Below, in pieces: positions 55,962 to 64,000 of a stretch of DNA of 64,000 bases; the first letter of the stretch is position 1; each line of letters begins with the position of its first letter. Source of the DNA: Novosphingobium subterraneum (lineage in GTDB: Bacteria > Pseudomonadota > Alphaproteobacteria > Sphingomonadales > Sphingomonadaceae). The notes beneath the pieces were generated by a model. The model saw only the letters and a list, made by a program, of their open reading frames with translations. It was not told the DNA's origin and did no database searches. The stretch spans positions 265,162-329,161 of the forward strand of contig NZ_JRVC01000002.1 in assembly GCF_000807925.1 (NCBI RefSeq), in the 5' to 3' direction. A program made the position numbers and the translations under genes.

Positions 55962-56050
55962 CGTCATCCCGGGCTTGACCCGGGATCCCGCTATTTATCG
56001 AACCGCCGCAGGTGGAAAAGCGGGACCCCGGGTCAAGCCCGGGGTGACGA
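55962..56050. repeat. Long inverted repeat (REP/BIME-like)
   Basis: The left arm at 55962-55992 (CATCCCGGGCTTGACCCGGG core) and the right arm at 56018-56050 (CCCCGGGTCAAGCCCGGGGT core) are inverted copies, ending in CGTCA and TGACG. It lies between the ALDH and TPP enzyme genes. Elements of this kind are widespread in alphaproteobacterial intergenic DNA. Confidence 0.8.
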
Positions 56051-56070
56051 CATGATGAATCGCCTGAACC

Positions 56071-57726
56071 CTAGAGTGCCTTGGACAGTTCCTTGATATC
56101 CTTGTTGAGAATCTGGTCGTTCTCCGAATAGTCGACCGGACAATCGATCAGGTGGACGCCCGGCGTATCGCGGCAATGGGCGAGCAGTTCCTTGAGGTGC
56201 TCGGAACTTGTGACGCGATGCCCGTGCGCGCCGTAGCTTTCGGCATACTTCACGAAATCGGGGTTGCCGTAGGTCAGGCCAAAGTCCTCGAAGCCCATGT
56301 TGGCCTGCTTCCAGCGAATCATGCCATAGGCGCTGTCATTCAGGATGAGCACGGTGAGGTTGAGACCAAGGCGGACCGCGGTTTCCATCTCCTGGCTGTT
56401 CATCATGAAGCCGCCATCGCCGCAGATCGCCATGACCTTGCGCTCAGGGTAAAGCATCGCGCTCATCATCGCCGAGGGCAGGCCAGCGCCCATTGTCGCC
56501 AGCGCATTATCGAGCAGCACGGTGTTGGGATGGTAGGCGGTGTACCCACGCGCGAACCAGATCTTGTAGACGCCGTTGTCGAGGCAGATGATCGCGTCCT
56601 CAGGCAGGGCATCGCGGATCTGCTGCACGAGGTGCGGCGGGAAGATCGGGAAACGAGTGTCGGCGGCGAGCGGTGCGGTGTGCGCGACCTCGGCAGCGCG
56701 ATAGGCCAGCATATGATCGAAGTTCCAGGCCGGGTTTGGCTCGACCGCTTCCTTCATCTGCCAGACCGCGTTGGCGATATCGCCGATCACCTCGATGGCG
56801 GGGAAATAGACAGGGTCGACTTCAGCCGTCTTGGTCGAGACGTGGATGACCGGCGTACCGCCTTCACGCATGAAGAACGGCGGCTTTTCGATCACGTCAT
56901 GGCCGACATTGATGATGAGGTCGGCGTCCTCGACGGCACGGTGGACGAAATCACCGGCCGAAAGCGCTGCGCAACCTAGGAACTTGGGGTGTCGCTCGTC
57001 GATCACGCCCTTGCCGAGCTGCGTAGTGAGAAACGGTATGCCGGTCTTCTCGACAAACTCGCGCAGCATCTTGCCGGTCATCTTGCGATTTGCGCCCGCC
57101 CCGATGACGAGGACCGGAGCCTTGGCGTTCTGCAAGGCGTGAACGGCCTGCGCGATTGACTTGGCATCGGCGTTGGGGCGGCGCACGAGACTGCGCTTGA
57201 GGGGGACGGAGTCGGTGTGTTCGTCAGCGATATCCTCGGGCAGTTCGATATGCGTTGCGCCGGGCTTTTCTTCCTCGGCGAGGCGATAGGCTTCGCGCAC
57301 GCGGCTGGGGATATTGTCGGACGAGGCCATCTGATGGGTGAATTTGGTAATCGGCCCCATCATCGAGACGACATCGAGAATCTGGAAGCGGCCCTGCTTG
57401 GACTTCTTGATCGGCTTCTGACCAGTGATCATCAACATCGGCATGCCGCCGAGCGTGGCGTAGGCGGCGGCGGTCACGAAATTGGTCGCGCCGGGCCCGA
57501 GGGTGGCAATGCAGACGCCGGTCTTGCCGGTGTGGCGACCGTAAGTGGCTGCCATGAATCCGGCACCCTGTTCATGGCGCGTGAGGATCAGCTTGATCTT
57601 TTTCGAGCGGGAAAGCGAATCGAGGAAATCGAGGTTCTCTTCGCCCGGAACGCCGAAAATGTATTCGCAGCCTTCTTCCTCAAGGCACTCGATGAACAGG
57701 TCTGACGCCTTCTTGCCTTCGGCCAT
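56071..57726 (-). CDS. Acetolactate synthase-like TPP-dependent enzyme
   Basis: A 551-residue thiamine-diphosphate enzyme of the acetolactate synthase/pyruvate decarboxylase family. The conserved Glu52 is in LTRHEQGAGFMA, the FAD/CoA-like middle domain is present, and the TPP motif is CGDGGFMMNSQEMETAV near residue 440. It lacks an adjacent small regulatory subunit, so it may be a catabolic-type ALS (AlsS-like) or another keto-acid ligase. I chose ATG 57726, preceded by GGAGCGACC, over ATGs 5-6 codons upstream. Confidence 0.9.
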   Translation of the reverse strand: MAEGKKASDLFIECLEEEGCEYIFGVPGEENLDFLDSLSRSKKIKLILTRHEQGAGFMAATYGRHTGKTGVCIATLGPGATNFVTAAAYATLGGMPMLMITGQKPIKKSKQGRFQILDVVSMMGPITKFTHQMASSDNIPSRVREAYRLAEEEKPGATHIELPEDIADEHTDSVPLKRSLVRRPNADAKSIAQAVHALQNAKAPVLVIGAGANRKMTGKMLREFVEKTGIPFLTTQLGKGVIDERHPKFLGCAALSAGDFVHRAVEDADLIINVGHDVIEKPPFFMREGGTPVIHVSTKTAEVDPVYFPAIEVIGDIANAVWQMKEAVEPNPAWNFDHMLAYRAAEVAHTAPLAADTRFPIFPPHLVQQIRDALPEDAIICLDNGVYKIWFARGYTAYHPNTVLLDNALATMGAGLPSAMMSAMLYPERKVMAICGDGGFMMNSQEMETAVRLGLNLTVLILNDSAYGMIRWKQANMGFEDFGLTYGNPDFVKYAESYGAHGHRVTSSEHLKELLAHCRDTPGVHLIDCPVDYSENDQILNKDIKELSKAL

Positions 57727-57888
57727 TTTTGGTCGCTCCATCAACGGGAACGCGCGGCCAAGGCTGCGTTACCCTCCCCAACTTGGATGCGACCGCAGGG
57801 CAAGTTCCCGGCGCGTGTCGTTATGGCCCCCGCGCCTGCCCTTGCCCGCATGGCTATCAAAGGTGCGCGCCGCTGTCACGCCCCGCCG

Positions 57889-58827
57889 TCAATAGCCGAG
57901 CGAAAGATCCACCTGCGGCTGGAGCGGCTCGCCCGAGCGGAAGCGGGCGAGGTTTTCGAGAAAGCGCGTGACCGAACGCTCGAACATCCGCGTCTGGGCA
58001 CGGCCGGAGAGATGGCTGGTGATGTGGGCATTAGGCACGTCCCACAGCGGGTGCTTTGCCGGCAGGGGTTCGGGGGTGACGACATCGAGAAAGGCGTGAC
58101 CCGGGCGGCCCGCCTTCAGGCCCGCAATCAGCGCTTCCTGATCGACGACACTGCCTCTTGCGACATTGACCAGTGTGGAGCCGGGTTTCATCGCGGCAAT
58201 CTCGGCTTTGCCGATCATGCCTTCGGTTTCGGGCGTAGCCGGGACGGCAAGTATCACCCAGTCGAAGGTACCTAGCTGACCACGCCACTCGTCCAGACCG
58301 AGCGTGCCCTCCCCCTGCGACCGTCGCACCTTGACCACATCGACATCGAAACCCTGCAGCATGCGATCGACCCTCTGGCCGATAGCGCCATAGCCGAGAA
58401 TCAGCGCGCGGCTGCCGGCCAGTTCGACCTTGCCTGGACTGTCGAGCAGCCATTCGTGTCGGTCTTGCGAGCGCACTACCTCGCGATAGCCCTTGGCCAC
58501 GGTCAGCATGCCCATGACTACATATTCGGCGATGGTGATAGCGTTGATGCCGGTGCCGTTGGTAAGGATCACGCCCCGCTCCCGAAGCACATCGAGCGGG
58601 AAGAAATCGACTCCGGCATAGACCGAGTTCAGCCACTTTAGCCCTGTCGCCAGCCGGATTGCCTTGTCCATGCCGCCGGGCTGGTAGAGGTCAAACCAGC
58701 CGATCTCCGCCTCCGGTGCCAGTTCGAACAGTTCCTCGGCGCTGCGAAAATACCGCGGCTCCACCCACCTTGGCAGGTGCGGCTCGATCAGCGGCGCGGC
58801 CACGGCATTCATCACGAGGACGGTCAT
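57889..58827 (-). CDS. D-2-hydroxyacid dehydrogenase family protein
   Basis: A 312-residue NAD(P)-dependent dehydrogenase. The nucleotide-binding motif is GYGAIG at 145-150, and the catalytic set Arg224 (VARGS), Glu253 (TPEPLP) and His272 (SHLSG) is complete. It reduces a 2-keto acid to a D-hydroxy acid or the reverse; the substrate is unknown. It lies between the TPP enzyme and cysS with 60-160 base gaps. Confidence 0.9.
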   Translation of the reverse strand: MTVLVMNAVAAPLIEPHLPRWVEPRYFRSAEELFELAPEAEIGWFDLYQPGGMDKAIRLATGLKWLNSVYAGVDFFPLDVLRERGVILTNGTGINAITIAEYVVMGMLTVAKGYREVVRSQDRHEWLLDSPGKVELAGSRALILGYGAIGQRVDRMLQGFDVDVVKVRRSQGEGTLGLDEWRGQLGTFDWVILAVPATPETEGMIGKAEIAAMKPGSTLVNVARGSVVDQEALIAGLKAGRPGHAFLDVVTPEPLPAKHPLWDVPNAHITSHLSGRAQTRMFERSVTRFLENLARFRSGEPLQPQVDLSLGY

Positions 58828-58891
58828 GCTGAGCTCTCTCCCAATAACATTTGCGAGAGACTTACCCTATCGATTGCGGATTGAAACCCGT

Positions 58892-60373
58892 TCAGACGAG
58901 CTTCCATTCCCAGCCGAGCGGGTCGCCGTCCATCACCTCCACACCCTTGGCGGCCAGTTCGTCGCGCAGAGCGTCGGAACGGGCGAAGTCCTTGTCCGCG
59001 CGCGCGGCCCTGCGGGCTTCGAGAGCAGCTTCAATTTCAGCCTCTTCGATCTCGACGCCCTTGGGCCTGAGGCGGAGCGCCTTTCGGTCAAGCGTGAGCA
59101 AACCGATGCCAAGGACAGCATCCATTGCTGCCAGCGCCGCAAGCTTTTCCGACGCATCGACCTTTTTCAGCGCGAGCACTTCCTCGAAAACGGTGAGCGC
59201 GACCGGAGTGTTGAGATCATCCGACACCGCTGCATCGAAACGTTCGAGGAACGATGTGAATCGTGGACCGGGCTGGGCCTCCGTTTCGCCCGCCCGCTCC
59301 TTGAGCTGACCCACCGCGATCAGCATGCGCTTGAGGCGCGTGAGTGCGGCCGAGAGCCCGTCCCACGAGAACTCGAGTTCGCTGCGATAATGTGCCTGCA
59401 GGCACATCAGGCGATAGGCCAGCGGCGAGTAACCCTTGTCGATCAGGAGCTGCAGCCGCAGGAATTCACCGCTCGACTTGCTCATCTTGCCTGACCGTTC
59501 GACCAGGAAGTTGTTGTGCATCCAGACCCGAGCGCCGGAATTTGCGGGGAGGTCCAGCCCATTCGTGCAGCAAAACGCCTGGTTTTGCGCGATCTCATTG
59601 GGATGGTGGATCTCACGGTGGTCGATGCCGCCGGTGTGGATGTCGAACGGGAAACCGAGCACTTCGCCGGACATGACCGAACATTCGAGATGCCAGCCAG
59701 GAGCGCCCTTGCCCCATGGCGAATCCCACTCCATCTGGCGCTTCTCACCCGGCGGTGTCTTGCGCCAGATGGCGAAGTCGGCGGCGTTGCGCTTGCCTTC
59801 GACTGCTTCGATGCGACCCTCCCCGTCCTCGGTCTGCGCACGAGCGAGGCGGCCATAATCGGCCACGGTCGAGACATCGAAATAGAGGCCGCTGTCGAGT
59901 TCGTAGCAGTGGCGGGCCGCGATCTTCTCGGCAAAGGCGATCATCTGCGGCACGTATTCCGTGGCGATGGTCCAGCGTGCCGGCTGGCGAATGTTGAGCG
60001 CCTTGACGTCTTCCCAATAGGCTTGCGTGTAGTGCTGCGCGATGTCCCAGATGGACTGGGCCTGCGCCTTCGCCATCTTCTCCATCTTGTCCTCGCCATC
60101 ATCGGCATCGTCGGTGAGATGGCCGACGTCGGTGATGTTGATGACGTGGGTTAGCTTCAGCCCCTTGAACGACAGTGTGCGACCAAGGATGTCGGCGAAG
60201 ACATAGGCCCGCATGTTGCCAATGTGGGGATAATTGTAGACCGTCGGCCCGCAGGAATAGACGCGCGCCTCGCCTGCGTGGACGGGCTGGAACTCCTCGA
60301 GCTGTCGCGTCAGGCTGTTGAACAGCTTGAGCGGTGCAGAGGGCGCGAAGGGGGCGGGGCCGTGGACTGACAT
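58892..60373 (-). CDS. cysS: Cysteinyl-tRNA synthetase
   Basis: A 493-residue class I synthetase. HIGH is HIGN at about 50-53 (CGPTVYNYPHIGN), KMSKS is at about 296-300, and zinc ligands include Cys41 and Cys231 (LECSVMS) with IHHPNE. It charges tRNA-Cys. Canonical length plus a slightly long N-terminal leader. Confidence 0.97.
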   Translation of the reverse strand: MSVHGPAPFAPSAPLKLFNSLTRQLEEFQPVHAGEARVYSCGPTVYNYPHIGNMRAYVFADILGRTLSFKGLKLTHVINITDVGHLTDDADDGEDKMEKMAKAQAQSIWDIAQHYTQAYWEDVKALNIRQPARWTIATEYVPQMIAFAEKIAARHCYELDSGLYFDVSTVADYGRLARAQTEDGEGRIEAVEGKRNAADFAIWRKTPPGEKRQMEWDSPWGKGAPGWHLECSVMSGEVLGFPFDIHTGGIDHREIHHPNEIAQNQAFCCTNGLDLPANSGARVWMHNNFLVERSGKMSKSSGEFLRLQLLIDKGYSPLAYRLMCLQAHYRSELEFSWDGLSAALTRLKRMLIAVGQLKERAGETEAQPGPRFTSFLERFDAAVSDDLNTPVALTVFEEVLALKKVDASEKLAALAAMDAVLGIGLLTLDRKALRLRPKGVEIEEAEIEAALEARRAARADKDFARSDALRDELAAKGVEVMDGDPLGWEWKLV

Positions 60374-60411
60374 GGTGCAGCCATTGCCCCGCGCCCCCGC
60401 TTCAGGTCAAG

Positions 60412-63400
60412 TCACTCGCCGGTTTCGCGCGCCTCACCAAGCAGATCGTCATTGCCCGTGCCCGTCACCGGCTCGTCGATCAGCGGTTCGAAGCCCGCTG
60501 GCGCGATCTGGTTCAGTTGGATGAGCGTTGTCTTGGTGAAGCTGTCGACCACCTGCAGCGCGTTCTCGGCGGGATCGGTCTTGAGCACCTCCTCCACGAG
60601 ATCGCGCAGTTCGATGATCTCGAAAGGCAACTTGTTGCAGGCATTGGCACTGAGGATGACGCAGCCGTTGACCGACGAAAGCTCGGTGAAGCTTTCATCG
60701 AACGCGATTTGCTCGATCGCATCGACACCGACCTCGCCATTCACGATGCCGTTGATCGCGATATCGAGCTGGCCTCCGTCACGACTGCCAATGCTCAGAC
60801 TCTTGGCAACCAAGCCCCGTCGATCATCGAGACGGGTGCCCAGCGAGGTGTTCTGGATGTAAACCTCGCGGTCTGAACGAAGCTGTATCGCATCTGCTTC
60901 CACCAAAGTACGACCGTCAGTGACCCCATCATTCAGGGCAAGTCGATCCGTGATGAGCGCCGTGTCCGTCAGTTGCGCTATGTCCTCGAGCGCGCTGCGG
61001 GTGACCATGGCAATGCCAGTCCCCGATATCCGCAGGGTGCCCCCACCATCTTCATTTTCACGCAAGCGGATCGAGCCGGTCGCGGCGTCGAGGAACACTC
61101 CGGCCTGACTGTCCACGGCCAGTCTGTTACCGCTGGCATTGCTCATGCTCAATGCACCGAGGAATGACGCCAGTCCGCCCGAAGCAAGCGAAAGTGTACC
61201 ATTTTCCCCGATCTGGCCCGGCACTGTGCCAGCTTGGGCGGCCACTGCCAGATCGCCTACCAGCAGCGCCTGGTTGGCGCGGATGGTCAGATCTCCTCCA
61301 GAGCGGATGTTCGCAAATTCCGCCTGCGAGATGGCATAACCGCTCGCTGCCGAGGCAATGTTATCACCAAGCTTCAGTGGCCCCTGCCCGGTGTTGCGCA
61401 AGGTTATCTCGTTGGTATGCGTGGCCTCCCCAAGTCGACCGCTGGCCGCAATCGCAAGATCGGCCGAGGTCAGGTCCATCTTCGCACCCGTGGCAAGTCC
61501 ATTGACACGGATTGTATTGCCCGCGTTCAAAGTAAGCGTCTCTGCGGCATCTGCCACGTCGTTGATCACGATGTCGCCGCTGGCCGCGATATCGATATCC
61601 CCTTGCCCCCTCACACCGGGTGTAACCAGTGCTAGCTGCCGCAGGCCTGCCCCATTGGCAAAGTCGTATCCTGCAGACAGATGACTGACGATAACGCTGC
61701 CGTTTCTCGCAAGCAGATCGATATCGCCCGCCGCGGCGACGGTTCCACCTCCGATCGAGCCATTCGCCGAGACAACGACGTTGCCGTCATTGGCGACGAT
61801 GCGAATGATCTGCAGGTTGCCCAAGGAATCAAGGCCAACAGCATCGGCTTGGACGCTGATCGCGCCCGTCAGCTGCAGGCCCGAGATGTTGACGATCCCG
61901 CGAGACGAAATCCGCGCGGACGCACCAGACAACGCCGAAACTGCAAGATCGCCCTGTGTGGTGAGATCGATGTCACCTCCTGCGGAGATGGAAGTCCCGG
62001 TCATTGCAGTATTGGCGGACCGGAATGCCCCGCCCGCAGTGATCGACGAGAAGCCGAGGTTCCCGGCCACGACGTCGACGTCTCCGGCGGCAGCAATCGC
62101 GCCCAGACTTGCATCGCCGCTCACGGAGATGGCGAGATCAAGGGTGCGTGCCCACAAAGCCCCTCCCGAAACCGTCCGGCCGCTGATCGCAATGCCCCCA
62201 CCCTCGATCCGGCCATAGGTGAAGCTGCCGGTTCCAGTGGCAATCCGGATCTGCCCGGTGGCGACAAGATCACCGCCAACCACGTTCCCGCTGGTGATGA
62301 CGCCCAACGAACCGCCGCTCGACATCCGGGTGAAGGTCAAGGACTGGCTTGTCACGTCGAGAGCGGTGCCCGCCGTTGCCGTGCCGACCTCCACCTTACC
62401 CGAACCTGCCAAGGTGAAGTTGCCGGAAGCACCGAGAACCGGAGCACTCAGCGAGCGGACACTTGCAGAGAAATCTGCGCCGGATTGCGCACTCGCAAGC
62501 GTTGCATCCCGGGCAGTCAGCTCAAGCGACCCACCCGCGATGAGCTGGCCGGTCGTCAGATCGCCCACGACATCAATGCGGAGCTTACCCGTGCGCGCCG
62601 TCATCGCGCCGCCACGAGCCGATGCGGCATTGATGGTCACGTTGCTTCCGTCGACGCTGCCGTAGGAAAGCGCGCCTCCTGTTGCGATGGCGACTGTATC
62701 CGCTGCGGTGGCACGACTGATCGAGACATCGCCATCGTCGTCGATGGTGATGTTCGCGCCTGCGATGAGATCACCACCTTGCGTACCGGCGAGCGATCGG
62801 ATCTGCGCATCGCTCGCAGCATCGATCATATTGAAATCAAGTGCACCGGTAGCGGCGGTGAACATCCCGCCCGCAGTGGCTGTATCAATCAGGCTTGCTC
62901 CCGTGCTGGCGATCGTGATGTCGCTCCCCGCAGTGAGTGTTCCAGCATCAATCGTATTGCCGACCAGCGACATCGCCGTTCCTGCATCGGCACTGCCGAG
63001 TTGAAGAGCGCCCCCAGCATCAAGAGTGATGGCAGATGTGGCCTTGGCGGTGCCGATCGTGAGATTTGAGCCGGTCGTCACGGTGACGCTGGCCGGGTTG
63101 CTCGCCGGGCCACCGCTTCCTGCCCCCAGCCCGAAGTTGAAGGATATGCTGCCGGTATTGTCGCCGGAATTCGAATCCCAGTAGCCAACCGAAAGGGTTC
63201 CCGTTGCCGGTGCCGTGATCGTGCCGTTCGCGCCGACAAGAACTCTCTGTCCTGCAACCTCGCCTACCAGCGCACCGAATGGTGCCGTAAAGTTACCGAT
63301 CGTCAACGAGCCGAACTGCGCGCCAATCTGCGTTCCCGGCTGGATGCCCGAGTCGTCCTGGGCGGTAGACAGGCGGAACGCGATCAAGCCATCCGCGTCA

Positions 63401-64000
63401 GAGAAGCGCGGCAGCGGCCCGGCGCTCCACAGGTCGTTTGTCGATGACGAGACAGTAAAGGTCTGGCCCTGCAAGACATCGAATACCGGCAACAGTTGTC
63501 CGCCAGTGTAGGAGTTGCCCAGCGCCTGCACCACGACCTGCACGAGATTCTGACCGGTATCAGCCAGCCCCGCCGAGATGCTGCCGATCTGGGCGCTCCC
63601 CGAAATTGCGAGCACGCTGTCCAGACCGGACCTGCTCGTGCCCAGCAGTAATGACGCGGCGGTAAGGTTGAAGGTCCCGAACACCGACACAGTACCGATT
63701 TCTGCCCTGTCACCGATTGTCAAAGTCAGGTTGCCATCGCCGGTCAGGCTGAGCGCATCGAGGCCTGCCGCATCGATCGAAACTGCACCGCCCGTCCGCA
63801 GGTCGGTCAGCGAGACGCCACCGGCAGTCGAAATACCGAGATCGCCGCCTGCATCGAGCGTGCCTGCCTGCAGGCTGTCGGCGCCGAGCGTCATCGTCGT
63901 GCCAGACGTTGCCGAGGCCAGCGTCAGCGCGCCGGTTGCCGTCACGGCGATGCTGGTGCCGGCATCGAGCGTGCCGCCGGTGATCGTCCCGCCTGCCAGC
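60412..64000 (-). CDS. Large repetitive beta-helical secreted protein (5' end outside window)
   Basis: The frame is open from the stop at 60412 to the window edge (at least 1196 codons), so the N-terminus and secretion signal lie outside. The sequence is a long array of short strand-turn repeats rich in Gly, Ala, Ser, Thr, Ile, Leu and Asp (patterns like TLTAGSDITIASTGASL and DIDLTTQGDLAVSAL), as in filamentous-haemagglutinin-like adhesins secreted by two-partner systems. The last 90 residues are more varied, with two Cys (NGCVILSANACN). Adhesion or biofilm function is inferred only from the architecture. No partner transporter is in the window. Confidence 0.85.
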   Translation of the reverse strand, partial: LAGGTITGGTLDAGTSIAVTATGALTLASATSGTTMTLGADSLQAGTLDAGGDLGISTAGGVSLTDLRTGGAVSIDAAGLDALSLTGDGNLTLTIGDRAEIGTVSVFGTFNLTAASLLLGTSRSGLDSVLAISGSAQIGSISAGLADTGQNLVQVVVQALGNSYTGGQLLPVFDVLQGQTFTVSSSTNDLWSAGPLPRFSDADGLIAFRLSTAQDDSGIQPGTQIGAQFGSLTIGNFTAPFGALVGEVAGQRVLVGANGTITAPATGTLSVGYWDSNSGDNTGSISFNFGLGAGSGGPASNPASVTVTTGSNLTIGTAKATSAITLDAGGALQLGSADAGTAMSLVGNTIDAGTLTAGSDITIASTGASLIDTATAGGMFTAATGALDFNMIDAASDAQIRSLAGTQGGDLIAGANITIDDDGDVSISRATAADTVAIATGGALSYGSVDGSNVTINAASARGGAMTARTGKLRIDVVGDLTTGQLIAGGSLELTARDATLASAQSGADFSASVRSLSAPVLGASGNFTLAGSGKVEVGTATAGTALDVTSQSLTFTRMSSGGSLGVITSGNVVGGDLVATGQIRIATGTGSFTYGRIEGGGIAISGRTVSGGALWARTLDLAISVSGDASLGAIAAAGDVDVVAGNLGFSSITAGGAFRSANTAMTGTSISAGGDIDLTTQGDLAVSALSGASARISSRGIVNISGLQLTGAISVQADAVGLDSLGNLQIIRIVANDGNVVVSANGSIGGGTVAAAGDIDLLARNGSVIVSHLSAGYDFANGAGLRQLALVTPGVRGQGDIDIAASGDIVINDVADAAETLTLNAGNTIRVNGLATGAKMDLTSADLAIAASGRLGEATHTNEITLRNTGQGPLKLGDNIASAASGYAISQAEFANIRSGGDLTIRANQALLVGDLAVAAQAGTVPGQIGENGTLSLASGGLASFLGALSMSNASGNRLAVDSQAGVFLDAATGSIRLRENEDGGGTLRISGTGIAMVTRSALEDIAQLTDTALITDRLALNDGVTDGRTLVEADAIQLRSDREVYIQNTSLGTRLDDRRGLVAKSLSIGSRDGGQLDIAINGIVNGEVGVDAIEQIAFDESFTELSSVNGCVILSANACNKLPFEIIELRDLVEEVLKTDPAENALQVVDSFTKTTLIQLNQIAPAGFEPLIDEPVTGTGNDDLLGEARETGE

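Overview
The window is about 64 kb of high-GC, densely packed chromosome. Gene content and order point to an alphaproteobacterium of the Sphingomonadaceae, most likely Novosphingobium-like (inference). The grounds are an XrtA/PEP-CTERM exopolysaccharide locus with its typical accessory set, the rpmF-plsX-fabH-ihfA-merR block, a class I lysyl-tRNA synthetase, an HWE/HisKA_2-type sensor kinase style, and an RcnB-like secreted protein. Genes commonly overlap by 1 or 4 bases (TGATG, ATGA), so translational coupling is widespread. I saw no rRNA, tRNA, CRISPR array, transposase or phage structural gene, and no gene-free stretch longer than about 240 bases.

1-13.4 kb is one flank of an exosortase-A (XrtA) exopolysaccharide locus. 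On the minus strand lie an export lipoprotein, a Wzz-like chain-length protein, a tyrosine autokinase, a TIGR03016-type outer-membrane protein, an ExeA-like ATPase, a polysaccharide deacetylase and a FemAB-like protein cut by the window edge. Upstream of these is a PLP-decarboxylase/acyl-CoA-ligase pair. Divergently on the plus strand run a GNAT/FemAB-like protein, an acyl carrier protein and two XrtA-associated alpha/beta hydrolases. The exosortase and the glycosyltransferases are not in the window and probably lie to the left.

13.4-44.3 kb is mostly housekeeping and signalling: trxB, a tyrosine phosphatase, a LOV-domain blue-light kinase with a coupled response regulator, a hotdog thioesterase, an M20 amidohydrolase, a thiolase, a second HisKA_2 kinase, an M28 peptidase, ettA, an AraC regulator with a frameshifted downstream gene, an rcnB-like gene, a MarR regulator, a prolyl hydroxylase, a DUF885 protein, lysK, an isolated flagellin, a DinG/XPD-type helicase, a SixA phosphatase, a short lower-GC pocket with two orphan genes, the merR-ihfA-fabH-plsX-rpmF block, and an S24-type repressor. 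The repressor faces a small HTH-like gene across a three-site operator-like array.

44.3-54.3 kb is the most unusual part: four minus-strand genes overlapping by 1-4 bases. They encode, in order of transcription, a c554-like multihaem cytochrome, a lipoprotein with two HbpS/GlcG-type domains, a large outer-membrane beta-barrel, and a 1529-residue protein joining ten CxxCH haem sites to an LVIVD-type beta-propeller. I infer an envelope electron-transfer conduit (porin plus cytochromes) with a new domain combination; I do not recognise it as a described system.

54.5-64 kb holds an aldehyde dehydrogenase, an acetolactate-synthase-like TPP enzyme, a D-2-hydroxyacid dehydrogenase, cysS and the C-terminal part of a very large repetitive beta-helical secreted protein that runs off the right edge.
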